A stretch of 64,000 bases of DNA from Variovorax sp. PBL-E5 (GCF_901827185.1 NZ_LR594671.1:3038001-3102000), one strand, 5' to 3'; positions 8,772 through 17,534 are shown, numbered from the stretch's first letter. Made by a program: numbers and translations. The notes: generated by a model from the letters alone, not told the origin.

Positions 8772-10650
8772 TCGTCTCTGTCCACAATGTTTCGAGCTCA
8801 AGAAAACGTTCGCCCAGCATCCGGATGAAGTCGCCGTCGTCGACTTCCCCGGCCAGCCACGCGGCTGCCGGCGCCATGAACAGGGTGCGGCCGACAGCGA
8901 AACCCTGAATGGACGCCCGTCCGCGGATTGCGGTGAACGCGGCCTTCAGATCGAGCATATCGCGTCCGCCGCCAAGAACCAGGATGCCTCTGCACAGCGG
9001 ATTGTCGGAATGGATCGCGCGCTCGATCGCATCCCACGCGCGAGGATCCGAAAACGCGGGCAGCTTCCACCAGTCGGGCTTGACGCCGAGCGCCTGCGTG
9101 GCACGTATTCTCTCGACGACCCGCTGCGCGTCCTGCGGGGTGTCCGGATGGACGAATTCGAGCAGCAATTCCATTTCGTACATCGCGGCCGCCTGGTACA
9201 GCTCGACGAGACGTTCGTTCTGCAGTGCCCGGGTGCCATCGTCGTCCATCGGCACCAGGCATTTGATGATGTGATGCCGCGGCCATCTCGACAGCAGGAC
9301 CGCCGCCGACGCCCCATCGCGAAACCGCAGCGGTGCCGCACCGGTGGCTTCGATCTTGCGCCCGATCCAGCCGATGTCGGATCCGATGCGCTGGAGCGCC
9401 TCTTCGCCTTCGATGTCGTCGAGCAGGATGCCGAGCCGAGGGTGGCGAGCGGCCAGGCCCAGCGCCGCACTCGCGACCAGTTGCTTGAGGGCGCTGAGGG
9501 TTCTTGCGGGAACACGCACCAGCGCCTCGAGCGGCGCGACGTGATCGGCCGCAATGACACAGACCGGCAAGATCCGGGGGCGGCGTGTCGTCGCACGGTG
9601 GATGTACGCCAGCTCGGCATTCATGTGCAGCCCGGGTTCCCGAACGGATCGCTCCAGGAACCAGTCGAGCTCGGCCTTCGTCGGCGATGCCGGCGAACAG
9701 CCATGCCGCGAGACCACCAGCGCTCCCGTGGCGTTGCCGCGCCGGCCGCATTCCTCCCACGACTGCCCGCGCAGCCAGCCGGACAGGAAGCCGGACAGAA
9801 AACCATCGCCCGCGCCGAGCACATTGAACACCTCGACCGCGAAGCCGGGTATCACGATGCCGCGTTCGATGTCGTCGGGAATGGCATCCGGAAACACCGC
9901 GCAACCCGCCGCACCGCGCTTAAGGACGATGGGCGCCTGCGTCAGCGAGCGCAGTTGCCGCAGCGCCTCGATCGTGTTCGTCGTGCCGCCTGCAACGTGA
10001 ATCTCTTCTTCCGTGCCGACAACCAGGTCGCATTGCGCGAGAAACAGCTGGCTCGCACGCGTCGCCACCGCGGAGTCGACGAAGCGGCTCTCGCCGCCGT
10101 CCCGGGCGACCAACCCCCAGAACACGGGCCGGTAGTCGATGTCGAAGATGACCTGGGTGCCCTTCGCCTTGGCACGTGCCACGGCGCTCAGCAGGTTCTG
10201 CCGGGCGTGCGGCGTGGTCAGGTGCGAGCCCGAAACGAGCAGCGCGCGCGCGGATCCGAGGTCGTCGTCGGAATAGTCCTCCGGCGAGATCGCCATGTCG
10301 GCGCAATCGTCGCGATAGTGCAGAAGAGGAAAGGTCTTCTTGTCGCGGATGGCAAGGAAGGCCAGCGCCGTCCATCGTGAGGGATCGGTTCGCACACAGC
10401 GCGTATCGACGCCCTCGCGCGCCAGCCCTTCGCGAAGGTAGCGCCCGTTCTGATCGTCGCCGACACGCGTGATCAGTCCGACGCACAGACCAAGTCGGGC
10501 GGTGCCGATGGCAATGTTCGCCGGACATCCGCCGATATAGCGCGAAAACGAGGACACGTCTTCCAGGCGCGCGCCCACCTGGTCGCCGTACACATCGACG
10601 ATGGTGCGGCCCATCGCGATGAGGTCGAGGGGGCGTGGGACATTCGCCAT
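8761..10650 (-). CDS. IolC-type PfkB kinase fused to DUF2090 aldolase-like domain
   Basis: A 629-residue two-domain enzyme. The first roughly 325 residues are a PfkB-family sugar kinase, with the N-terminal glycine pair in YIGGCPANIAIGTARLG and the catalytic GAGD motif near residue 280. The remainder is a DUF2090 TIM barrel, predicted as a 5-dehydro-2-deoxyphosphogluconate aldolase. The same fusion is known in proteobacterial myo-inositol catabolism as a bifunctional 5-dehydro-2-deoxygluconate kinase/aldolase. None of the other inositol genes (iolG, iolD, iolB) is present here, so it may act on a related deoxy-ketosugar acid or another sugar. The start ATG at 10650 begins directly at the kinase fold. 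Confidence 0.82.
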   Translation of the reverse strand: MANVPRPLDLIAMGRTIVDVYGDQVGARLEDVSSFSRYIGGCPANIAIGTARLGLCVGLITRVGDDQNGRYLREGLAREGVDTRCVRTDPSRWTALAFLAIRDKKTFPLLHYRDDCADMAISPEDYSDDDLGSARALLVSGSHLTTPHARQNLLSAVARAKAKGTQVIFDIDYRPVFWGLVARDGGESRFVDSAVATRASQLFLAQCDLVVGTEEEIHVAGGTTNTIEALRQLRSLTQAPIVLKRGAAGCAVFPDAIPDDIERGIVIPGFAVEVFNVLGAGDGFLSGFLSGWLRGQSWEECGRRGNATGALVVSRHGCSPASPTKAELDWFLERSVREPGLHMNAELAYIHRATTRRPRILPVCVIAADHVAPLEALVRVPARTLSALKQLVASAALGLAARHPRLGILLDDIEGEEALQRIGSDIGWIGRKIEATGAAPLRFRDGASAAVLLSRWPRHHIIKCLVPMDDDGTRALQNERLVELYQAAAMYEMELLLEFVHPDTPQDAQRVVERIRATQALGVKPDWWKLPAFSDPRAWDAIERAIHSDNPLCRGILVLGGGRDMLDLKAAFTAIRGRASIQGFAVGRTLFMAPAAAWLAGEVDDGDFIRMLGERFLELETLWTETNAA

Positions 10651-10658
10651 TGCCGCGA

Positions 10659-11093
10659 CTACGCTCCCAGCATTCGCACGCGAGGCGCGTGGCGTCCCTC
10701 GCCGAACGGCGTGGCCAGGAAGACCTTCAGGCACTCGATCGCCACCGCGGGGCCCGTGGTCTGTCCGCCGAGGCACAGCACATTGGCGTCGTTGTGCTCG
10801 CGTGCGAGCCGTGCGGTCAGCGTGTCGTGCACGAGCGCGGCGCGAACCAGGGGGTTGCGATTCGCCGCGATGCTGATGCCGATCCCGCTGCCGCAGACCA
10901 GCACGCCGAGCTGGGTGCGGCCCTCGCGAATCGCTTCACCCATCAGGCGGCCGTAGGCCGGATAGTCGACCGGCGTCTTGTCGTGGCAGCCGAGATCGAG
11001 CACCCGCCACCCCTCGGATTCGAGCTCGGCCTTCAGTGCGAGCTTGAGGTCGTAGCCGGCGTGGTCGTTGGCAATGGCAATCGCTCGCTCCAT
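10659..11093 (-). CDS. RpiB/LacAB-family sugar-phosphate isomerase
   Basis: A 144-residue protein of the ribose-5-phosphate isomerase B family. The active-site D10-H11 pair in ANDHAGYDLK, the CGSGIGISIAANR block with C67 as likely base, and the phosphate-binding R in HDTLTARLAREHNDANVL are all present. The ATG at 11093 has GGAG 7 bases before it. Members interconvert aldose and ketose phosphates such as ribose-, allose- or galactose-6-phosphates. In this operon it probably isomerises a phosphosugar made or consumed by the SIS protein and kinase; housekeeping ribose isomerisation is less likely in this setting (inference). Confidence 0.85.
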   Translation of the reverse strand: MERAIAIANDHAGYDLKLALKAELESEGWRVLDLGCHDKTPVDYPAYGRLMGEAIREGRTQLGVLVCGSGIGISIAANRNPLVRAALVHDTLTARLAREHNDANVLCLGGQTTGPAVAIECLKVFLATPFGEGRHAPRVRMLGA

Positions 11094-11109
11094 GGGTGTG
11101 CTCCGATGG

Positions 11110-12306
11110 TCAGGGCTGGGAGGGAACAGCCGCGCGCGACGGACCCTCGGGGTCCCAGGCCGGCAGCGAGCGGCGAATGCATCCGCCCCAGCGAATCTCG
11201 CCGAGCCGCTCGTAGGCGGGATGGCCGTGACGGTACGGCCTGCTCTTTCTGGCAGCGCCCAGCAGATGGGCGAAGAGTTCGCCCGGAAGGCCGTAGACGA
11301 GCGGGCTGAATTCCTCGGGAAGCTCGCAATGCACCGGGAGCCACGCGCGCGCCTGACTGCCCAGTTCGACGGCATGGTCTGCGACGATGGCCACGGACGG
11401 TTTTCCCAGCGTCTGCATCGCTGCGAGGATCTCCCCGGCGCGTTCGACGCCCGGCCCGTCCGGCGCGATCACCAGGCGTGGCGAGCTACATTCCTCGACC
11501 CAACGGTCCAGGTGTGCCCATTCCTCGATGTCCTGCGCCGAAGCGTTGATGCCGACGGCCTCCAGGATCCGCGCGGAGCCGTTGACCGCACTGCCGTAGG
11601 TGGGACCCGTCCCGAGGAACAGGGCATGCTCGGCACCGATGAATTCATGAGCGAGAGCGCGTGCGGGTTCGATGCACTGGGCCAGGGTCTGTTCCATGCT
11701 GTCGGCGGACCGGGCCAACCGGCCACGCAGCGCATCCGCCTGCGCCGCGCCGAGGCGGCCCCGCAGCTCGGCGACCCGGACGGCGACCAGGTACAGCAAC
11801 AGCATGGTGATCGGATAGCCCGCGGCCTCGTTGCCGCCGGTATCGGGCTTCAGGATGCAGCGTTCGGCAAGCTGCGCGAGCGGGCTCTGCGCATCGCTCG
11901 TCAGGGCCCAGACCCGTGCCCCAGCAAGGCCGGCCATCGTTGCGGCCTCCACGGCACGGGCGGTCTTGCCGGAAAACGACATCTGGATCACGACGGATCG
12001 CGCAGACAGGTCGCGTGCCGCGTAAAGGCCGAAGCGCATGGAAGGCATGGCCCAGGTCCGAATGCCGGTCAGGCGCTGAAAGGCGATCTCGACGGCCATC
12101 GCCGAGTGCAGCAGATCCCCGGAACCGCTCAGATGGATCGACTCGATCGCACCCGCATCGCACGCCGACAGGGCCCGCTCGACGGCCTGCACCAGCGACG
12201 GGTACAGCGCGCGGACGCCGCGCGGAATGGCCAGCGTGTCCTTCACGAGGCGTTCGCTGGTCAAGCTGTCCAATGCTTGGGGTTCGGACGGGTCGTCGGG
12301 GTTCAA
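11110..12306 (-). CDS. SIS-domain phosphosugar isomerase/deaminase-like protein
   Basis: A 398-residue protein with two sugar isomerase (SIS) domains. The first has HLSGSGDLLHSAMAVEIAF and the substrate loop MSFSGKTARAVEAA; the second begins near FLGTGPTYGSAVNGSARILE and contains an EEWAHLDRW segment. The family includes AgaS, FrlB and the isomerase half of GlmS, acting on phosphorylated amino or keto sugars. A TTG start at 12306 is chosen: GGAG is 6 bases upstream and the TTG overlaps the TGA of the preceding gene as TTGA. Which sugar it handles is not evident. Confidence 0.75.
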   Translation of the reverse strand: MNPDDPSEPQALDSLTSERLVKDTLAIPRGVRALYPSLVQAVERALSACDAGAIESIHLSGSGDLLHSAMAVEIAFQRLTGIRTWAMPSMRFGLYAARDLSARSVVIQMSFSGKTARAVEAATMAGLAGARVWALTSDAQSPLAQLAERCILKPDTGGNEAAGYPITMLLLYLVAVRVAELRGRLGAAQADALRGRLARSADSMEQTLAQCIEPARALAHEFIGAEHALFLGTGPTYGSAVNGSARILEAVGINASAQDIEEWAHLDRWVEECSSPRLVIAPDGPGVERAGEILAAMQTLGKPSVAIVADHAVELGSQARAWLPVHCELPEEFSPLVYGLPGELFAHLLGAARKSRPYRHGHPAYERLGEIRWGGCIRRSLPAWDPEGPSRAAVPSQP

Positions 12307-13229
12307 GACAGATCTCCATGGTCGAGCAACAGGCCCGGGTGGGTCCAGTTCGAATCCGGACCCATGTCCGCAAGCCTGTGCCAGGGACTGACGGCCTCGG
12401 CCCAGAATCTGAGTCGCCCGCAGGCGATCAGCGCATCTTCGAGGCCTGCGATCAAGACATCGGCGGCCGGCGCCTCCCGGTCGATGGCCGCAGCCGCTTC
12501 GCCAAGCCATGTCGCGGTGGCCGGCATGCCCGCCATCTCGAGCCAGCGGGCATGGCGCCCCATCTGTGCACGGAGCGATGCGCGAATCGGCTGCACCGAC
12601 GCATCGAAGGCGGTCGCCAGGCTTCTCGCGTTCATGAAGATCTCGGCGACCGCGAGCAGCAGGACGCCGGCCTGCATCCGGCCCGCAAGATTGCCCATTG
12701 CCGGCAAGCTCGCACGACACAGACTCCGGATGTCCTCGGGCGGCTGAGCCAGGGACGCCGCGAGCAGTCGCCGCGCGCTGCACCGCCACGGCCCGGCCGC
12801 CGCTGGCAACGCAGGCAGCGCCATCGTGTCGTCGGAGGGGAGATCGGTACTTGCACCTGTCAGGCGCGCGCGCCGGGCGCCATGCGCAAGAAGATCCAGG
12901 CCCAGGTCCTCGAGCGCCTTCGATGGCGAGATCAATTGCCCGATGACGTTCGTCGGCCCATCAGCAGCGCTCATCTCGCCGTAGTAGAAGCAGAGGTAGT
13001 TTCCGAAAGATGCGTAGCCCACATCGCCGGGCATCGGCGGCCGCCGATTCTCGTGCCAGTGGAAGAACGGCACCGGCACGCAGAACTCCGCACCGGCTGT
13101 CGGGCAATGCACCGCCAAGGTCGAATGCGGACTCGCGCGCGACAGCGCGCCAGCCAGCGACGGCGCGCGATCGGCATCGAGTTCGACGACGAGCTCACGC
13201 GCACCGACGGTGATCGACAGATGGTTCAA
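12303..13229 (-). CDS. DUF3830 domain protein with helical C-terminal extension
   Basis: A 308-residue protein. Residues 1 to about 110 match DUF3830, a cyclophilin-like barrel often found beside catabolic transporter genes: LSITVGARELVVELD, the VPVPFFHWHENRRPP strand, and a late GDVGYASFGNYLCFYYGE segment. The remaining roughly 190 residues are alpha-helical and cysteine-poor, and I do not recognise them. A TTG at 13229, one base after the stop of the ATPase gene and 8 bases after GGAG, is the likely start. The product is cytoplasmic with no signal peptide. Its role is unknown; the operon position suggests an enzyme step on the imported compound. Confidence 0.65.
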   Translation of the reverse strand: MNHLSITVGARELVVELDADRAPSLAGALSRASPHSTLAVHCPTAGAEFCVPVPFFHWHENRRPPMPGDVGYASFGNYLCFYYGEMSAADGPTNVIGQLISPSKALEDLGLDLLAHGARRARLTGASTDLPSDDTMALPALPAAAGPWRCSARRLLAASLAQPPEDIRSLCRASLPAMGNLAGRMQAGVLLLAVAEIFMNARSLATAFDASVQPIRASLRAQMGRHARWLEMAGMPATATWLGEAAAAIDREAPAADVLIAGLEDALIACGRLRFWAEAVSPWHRLADMGPDSNWTHPGLLLDHGDLS

Positions 13230-13230
13230 C

Positions 13231-14007
13231 TCAGTGCTCCATTTCCGGCTCGCCGAAGCCGAGCAGCGACAGGATCTGCGTCTTGTATTCGCCATACTGC
13301 GCGGATCTCACCACGTCCACGCTTCGGCGCTTGGGAAGCTCGATCCGGATGTCTGCCAGCACCCGGCCGGGCCTCGTCGACATGACCACGACACGGTCGG
13401 CCATCAGCACGGCCTCGTCCACGTCGTGCGTGATGAATACCGTGGTCATGGAATAGTCGACATGCAGGCTCGACACCAGTTGCTGCATGCGCAGCCGCGT
13501 CAGATAGTCGAGTGCGCCGAAGGGTTCGTCCATGAGCAACGCACTCGGCTGGTTGATGAGCACGCGGGCCAGCTGCACGCGTTGCGCCATGCCACCGGAG
13601 AGCTGGTAGGGGAAGCTGGTCTCGAAGCCATCGAGCGTCATGACGCTCATGAGTCTTGCCGCCTCCGCCTTCCACTGCGCCGTGGCCTTGCCGGCGGCCC
13701 GCGGCCCGAGCGTGATGTTGTCCCAGACGCTGTACCAGGGAAAGAGCGCCGGCTTCTGGAACACGAAGCCCCGATCCGGCGACGGGCTGCTGTGCCGCTG
13801 TCCACCCACCAGGCATTCGCCCTCGTACGCGGTGTCGAAGCCGGCGATCAGCTTCAGCAGGGTCGTCTTGCCGCATCCGCTGGGACCGACGATGCAGACG
13901 AATTCGCCGGCCTCGACGTCGAGGGAAACGTGGTCGAGAACGTCGATCACCTCGTCTCCGTTCGAGAACGATTTCGAGACATCGGTGATGCGGATGTCGT
14001 TGGCCAT
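13231..14007 (-). CDS. NitT/TauT-family ABC transporter ATP-binding protein
   Basis: A 258-residue ATPase of the SsuB/TauB/NrtD group. Walker A is [11 protein letters not shown], followed by [18 protein letters not shown] typical of this group, the signature LSGGMAQR, and Walker [16 protein letters not shown]. It energises the permease encoded 1 base upstream (14009-14869). The start ATG at 14007 precedes [14 protein letters not shown]. Confidence 0.92.
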   Translation of the reverse strand: MANDIRITDVSKSFSNGDEVIDVLDHVSLDVEAGEFVCIVGPSGCGKTTLLKLIAGFDTAYEGECLVGGQRHSSPSPDRGFVFQKPALFPWYSVWDNITLGPRAAGKATAQWKAEAARLMSVMTLDGFETSFPYQLSGGMAQRVQLARVLINQPSALLMDEPFGALDYLTRLRMQQLVSSLHVDYSMTTVFITHDVDEAVLMADRVVVMSTRPGRVLADIRIELPKRRSVDVVRSAQYGEYKTQILSLLGFGEPEMEH

Positions 14008-14008
14008 G

Positions 14009-14869
14009 TCACTTTCCCTGCCAATGCAGGACCCTGGCTCTGAACGCGACGATCAGGCGGTCCATCGCGAAGCCCAGAACGCCCAACAGGATGACCGCGC
14101 AATAGACCACGGGGATCTGGAAGAACTGGGTCGCATCGGTCACGATGTAGCCCAGGCCGCTCGGCGCTGCGATGAGTTCGGCGGCCACCACCAGCGCCCA
14201 TGAAAGCGACAGTGCGGTGCGCATCCCCGTCACCACCGCAGGCAGCGTGCCCGGCAGCACCACATGCCTGAACATCTGCGCGGTGGTGAAGCCCATGCTT
14301 CGACCGGCGCTGAACAGATCGGCCGGGATCGAACGTACGCCATCCGAGGTCTGCAGCGTCATGTAGACGAATGCGCCCAGGAAGATCAACGCGACCTTCG
14401 ACAGGCTGCCGATGCCGAAGAAGAAGACGAACAGCGGAACAAGGGCCAGCGCCGGAACCGGACGGATGAAGTCGATGAAAGGCATCAGGATGGCCCGCGC
14501 CGTCGCGCTGTAGCCCACCAGCAGTCCGATCACGGTGCTGCAGACCACGGCGAGCAGGAAGCCCGTCAGCGCCCGGCCCATGCTCGTCCCGATGTGCTCG
14601 AAGATCGACCGGTGTCCGTAGCCGTTCTGGAACAGGTCCCAGAACGTGCGCCCCAGAACCTGCGGGGACGGCAGTGCCAGCGAATCGACGAGCACGAAAT
14701 TGGAAACCAGCGCCCACACCACCAGCGCAAGGACCACGACCGCCGCGCTCAGCGGATTGATGCGAAACCGCCGTGCGCGGACCCGATCGGCAAGCCGCGC
14801 GGCGCGCTTCGCCGGCCTTTGCGCCGGCGTCATGTGCGAGTGCAACCGATGGGGCCCGGCATCGCTCAT
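14009..14869 (-). CDS. NitT/TauT-family ABC transporter permease
   Basis: A 286-residue inner-membrane permease (SsuC/TauC type) with helices including AAVVVLALVVWALVSNFVL, TVIGLLVGY and IFLGAFVYMTL, and the EAA-like loop AGRSMGFTTAQMFRHVVLPG. The ATG at 14869 (GGAA 7 bases upstream) is preferred to the ATG at 14833. It partners the ATPase downstream and the binding protein upstream in the nine-gene minus operon. Confidence 0.9.
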   Translation of the reverse strand: MSDAGPHRLHSHMTPAQRPAKRAARLADRVRARRFRINPLSAAVVVLALVVWALVSNFVLVDSLALPSPQVLGRTFWDLFQNGYGHRSIFEHIGTSMGRALTGFLLAVVCSTVIGLLVGYSATARAILMPFIDFIRPVPALALVPLFVFFFGIGSLSKVALIFLGAFVYMTLQTSDGVRSIPADLFSAGRSMGFTTAQMFRHVVLPGTLPAVVTGMRTALSLSWALVVAAELIAAPSGLGYIVTDATQFFQIPVVYCAVILLGVLGFAMDRLIVAFRARVLHWQGK

Positions 14870-14891
14870 CTGGAAGTTCCTGCCCGATTCG

Positions 14892-15929
14892 TCAGTCGAC
14901 CGTGCACTTCGGTCCACGGAAAGCCTTCACGGCATAGGCGGGCGCGAGGAACTGGTCGTAGGGAAGGCGCTCCTTGAGCGTCCCCGCCTGGATGAAGAAC
15001 TTGCTCGCCCGATCCAGGATCTTGCCAAGCCCCTGGCCGGACGCCGCACCGCACATCGACACCCTCGCGCCGGGCGTGGCGCTGTCGCTCACAGCGAAGA
15101 ACGGAAGCTCTTCCGATTGCTTCTTCGCCAGATCGGGCGCGATGCCCGTTGCTTTCGCCACGGCATCGATGGCCGGCTGCTTGTTCTTGGCATACGCTTG
15201 CTGGCCTTCAGCCAGTGCCCTGAGAAAGCCCACCACGGCGTCGGGATGGGCCTCGGCCCAGGCTGTGCTGACGGCATAGCCGGAAACGCCCCATCCCCCG
15301 GACGGCGTGTCGCCCATGTAGAAGAGCCGCTTGCCACCCCGCGATTCGATCTGGAACGTGAACGGCGCCCACAGGCACGCCACATCCAGGTCCCCGGCAA
15401 GCAGCGCCGCCGTGGCGGCAGGCGGTTGAAGGTTCATCAGCGTGACATCGGACTTGGCGATGCCATTGGCCTCGAGGACTTCGAGCACCGGACCGTTCAC
15501 GACCGAGTTGTTGACGAAGCCGATGCGCTTGCCGGCAAGATCCTTGGGCGATTTGACCGAACTGTTCGGCCCGACCATGCATGCGTCGGACTGGTTCAGG
15601 TTGCCAGTGGTGGCGATCCACGAGATCTTCTGGCCGTTGGCGCGCGCGACGTAGAACGTGGTCATGCCGCCAATGCCCATCTGGACCGCACCTCCCTGCA
15701 ACGCGGCGAACATCGCCGGCCCCGAGCTGAAGGTCTGGAATTCGAGCTTGACGCCGTTGCGCTCGAACGCGCCCGCCGCCACGCCGGCCCAGATGTCGTT
15801 CATGGAGGGCTGCACGCCGACCACCAGCGTGACGGGCGCCGCAGCGTCCGCGGCCTTGGCGATCTCCTGCCCGAGAACCAGAGAAATCAAGAGTGCGACG
15901 ACTGCCGCGAATTTGAGTTTCAGAGACAT
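14892..15929 (-). CDS. NitT/TauT-type ABC transporter substrate-binding protein
   Basis: A 345-residue periplasmic binding protein of the NMT1/SsuA group. The signal peptide (LKFAAVVALLISLVLG, cleavage near AKAADA) is followed by TLVVGVQPSMNDIWAGVAA. A conserved VKSPKDLAGKRIGF block and the LQPPAATAALLAGDLDVACLW segment are seen. AAGGAG lies before the ATG. It is the first gene of the operon running down to the LacI regulator. The family binds sulfonates, nitrate, thiamine precursors, taurine and many other small solutes, so the ligand cannot be assigned, but the downstream enzymes imply a sugar-like compound. Confidence 0.88.
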   Translation of the reverse strand: MSLKLKFAAVVALLISLVLGQEIAKAADAAAPVTLVVGVQPSMNDIWAGVAAGAFERNGVKLEFQTFSSGPAMFAALQGGAVQMGIGGMTTFYVARANGQKISWIATTGNLNQSDACMVGPNSSVKSPKDLAGKRIGFVNNSVVNGPVLEVLEANGIAKSDVTLMNLQPPAATAALLAGDLDVACLWAPFTFQIESRGGKRLFYMGDTPSGGWGVSGYAVSTAWAEAHPDAVVGFLRALAEGQQAYAKNKQPAIDAVAKATGIAPDLAKKQSEELPFFAVSDSATPGARVSMCGAASGQGLGKILDRASKFFIQAGTLKERLPYDQFLAPAYAVKAFRGPKCTVD

Positions 15930-15994
15930 TGCCTTCGCTCCTTGAACAGGTTGGAAACGCGGAAAAGCCGTGCTATGGTATCGATGTCATTCGC

Positions 15995-16022
15995 AGTGTA
16001 GCGAGACACTTTCGGCGGTGTC
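15995..16022. promoter_or_regulatory. Candidate repressor operator in the divergent promoter region
   Basis: Between the divergent binding-protein gene and nucleoside hydrolase gene there is a perfect inverted repeat AGTGT-N6-ACACT (15995-15999 and 16006-16010). The ACAC arm pairs a second time with a downstream GTGTC (16018-16022) as GACAC-N8-GTGTC. Three alternating half-sites in a 28-base span suggest an operator for a dimeric regulator, possibly the LacI protein encoded at the end of the operon. The assignment to that regulator is inference. Confidence 0.4.
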
Positions 16023-16087
16023 AAGGGCGAGATCCCCGATGCGATCGCCGAACGAATGAAGGCCCGATTTCTTCCAGGAGAACATGC

Positions 16088-17056
16088 ATGCGGCGCAAAC
16101 TGATCCTCGACGTGGACACCGGAACGGATGATGCGGTGGCCATCATGCTGGCGGCCCTACATCCGGACCTGGACCTGATCGCATGCACCACGGTCAACGG
16201 AAATGTCGACGTGCAGCAGGCCACCGACAACACACTGCGCGTGCTGGAATTCATCGGACGGGCCGACGTGCCGGTCTACGAAGGACTGCACCGCCCCATC
16301 GCTCGAAAGGACTTTCCGGTTCCACGCAGCGCGCGCGACATGACGAGCTACATCCATGGCTTCGAATTGCCGCTGCCGCCGCCCACCATCGCCAAGCAGC
16401 GCGGGCATGCGGTCGAATTCCTGATCGAGACCTATCGCACGGCGCGCGAGGAAATCGCACTGGTGCCGCTCGGCCCGTCGAGCAATGTGGCGGTCGCGCT
16501 GGCCCTGGCGCCGGACTTCGTCGACCTCGTGCCGGAAGTCGTGATGATGGGTGGCGCGCACGCCATCGGCAACACCACGCCATCGACCGGATTCAACACA
16601 TGGTCAGATCCCGAGGCCGCGGCGTCGGTGCTGGATGCAGGTTTCAGGCAACTGACCATGATTCCGATCGATGCCACGCACCAGGCCTTGATCACGCGAG
16701 ACGATTGCCGCGAGTTGGCCGCGCTCGGCACGCCTGCGGGCATTGCGGCATCGAAGCTGATCGAACGCCGCATCGCCGGACACATCGCAGGACAGCCGAT
16801 GAGCGTCCTGGAGAGTACGCCGGTTCACGATCCGCTGTGCGTCGCGTTCCTTACCAATCCGTCGATCGTGACGACGCGATTTCTGCACGTCGCTGTCGAG
16901 ACCAAGGGTGAGCTGACCCTGGGCAGAACGGTCATCGACGTCTCCAGCCGAAGCGGCAAGGCGCCGAATTGCCATGTCGCATTCCATGCGGATGGCGCTG
17001 CATTCACAGCCATGCTCAAGCAGGTCTTCGGCACAGCTCGCCCGCCGCGCAACTGA
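16088..17056 (+). CDS. Inosine/uridine-preferring nucleoside hydrolase
   Basis: A 322-residue enzyme that hydrolyses the N-glycosidic bond of ribonucleosides to base and ribose. The calcium-binding N-terminal motif DVDTGTDDA (D8, D10, D14, D15) is intact, as are the EIALVPLGPSSNVAVAL block, VVMMGGAH, the F-N-x-W-S-D-P-E segment, and the late HDPLCVAF motif carrying the active-site histidine and aspartate. AGGAG lies 8 bases before the ATG at 16088. It is divergent from the nine-gene sugar operon and probably co-regulated, so the sugar released may feed that operon (inference). Confidence 0.9.
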   Translation: MRRKLILDVDTGTDDAVAIMLAALHPDLDLIACTTVNGNVDVQQATDNTLRVLEFIGRADVPVYEGLHRPIARKDFPVPRSARDMTSYIHGFELPLPPPTIAKQRGHAVEFLIETYRTAREEIALVPLGPSSNVAVALALAPDFVDLVPEVVMMGGAHAIGNTTPSTGFNTWSDPEAAASVLDAGFRQLTMIPIDATHQALITRDDCRELAALGTPAGIAASKLIERRIAGHIAGQPMSVLESTPVHDPLCVAFLTNPSIVTTRFLHVAVETKGELTLGRTVIDVSSRSGKAPNCHVAFHADGAAFTAMLKQVFGTARPPRN

Positions 17057-17087
17057 GCCACGTTTGAAGTCGCAGCCGGCGCCGGCA

Positions 17088-17534
17088 TCAGGGACTCAGC
17101 GCACCGAGCAGCAGCCGCTGCGCCGGTTCGAGCCGAGCCGCCAGCTCTTCGGTCACGCCGAACTGCCGAAGCATCGCCCCGACCGGACGGAACGCAACCC
17201 GCGTGCGCCCCTCTTCGTCCTGCCGCACCAGCACGCGCAGCGGCAGGTCCAGCGCCGCCTGCGGACAGGCCTGCATGATCGGCGTGCCGCCGCGCGCGTG
17301 GCCATAGACCAGCACCACGGCCGGCAGCATGTCCATGCCGATCGCGCGCGCACCTGCCGCGTGATCGATGCGCGCGAAGATCTGCAGCCCGGCGCCTTCG
17401 ATGGCCGCGGTCAGCCGTTCGAGCGTGGATGCGAAGTCCGAGGCGCCGATTTGCTCGACCAGTCCGGCCTCGTTCGATGGGTTCGTGATGATGTGCTCCT
17501 GCGCGCCGGCGGATGCCTCCGATGCAGACCGCAT
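17088..17534 (-). CDS. DUF302 family protein
   Basis: A 148-residue cytoplasmic protein of the DUF302 family: SDFASTLERLTAAIEGAGLQIFARIDHAAGA followed by MLPAVVLVYGHARGGTPIMQACPQAALDLPLRVLV is the standard core. The fold has no assigned enzymatic role. The ATG at 17534 shares its A with the TAA stop of the upstream ferredoxin oxidoreductase gene (TAATG), so the two are translationally coupled. Confidence 0.8.
   Translation of the reverse strand: MRSASEASAGAQEHIITNPSNEAGLVEQIGASDFASTLERLTAAIEGAGLQIFARIDHAAGARAIGMDMLPAVVLVYGHARGGTPIMQACPQAALDLPLRVLVRQDEEGRTRVAFRPVGAMLRQFGVTEELAARLEPAQRLLLGALSP

Noticed and set aside
7911..10650. Reading this cluster as a myo-inositol (iol) operon
   Set aside because: Only the IolC-type fusion and a generic TIM-barrel epimerase are shared; inositol dehydrogenase, iolB and iolD genes are absent and the importer is of a different type.
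17075..17086. GCCGGC tandem palindrome between nucleoside hydrolase and DUF302 genes
   Set aside because: No loop and no T-run; a common sequence in high-GC DNA.
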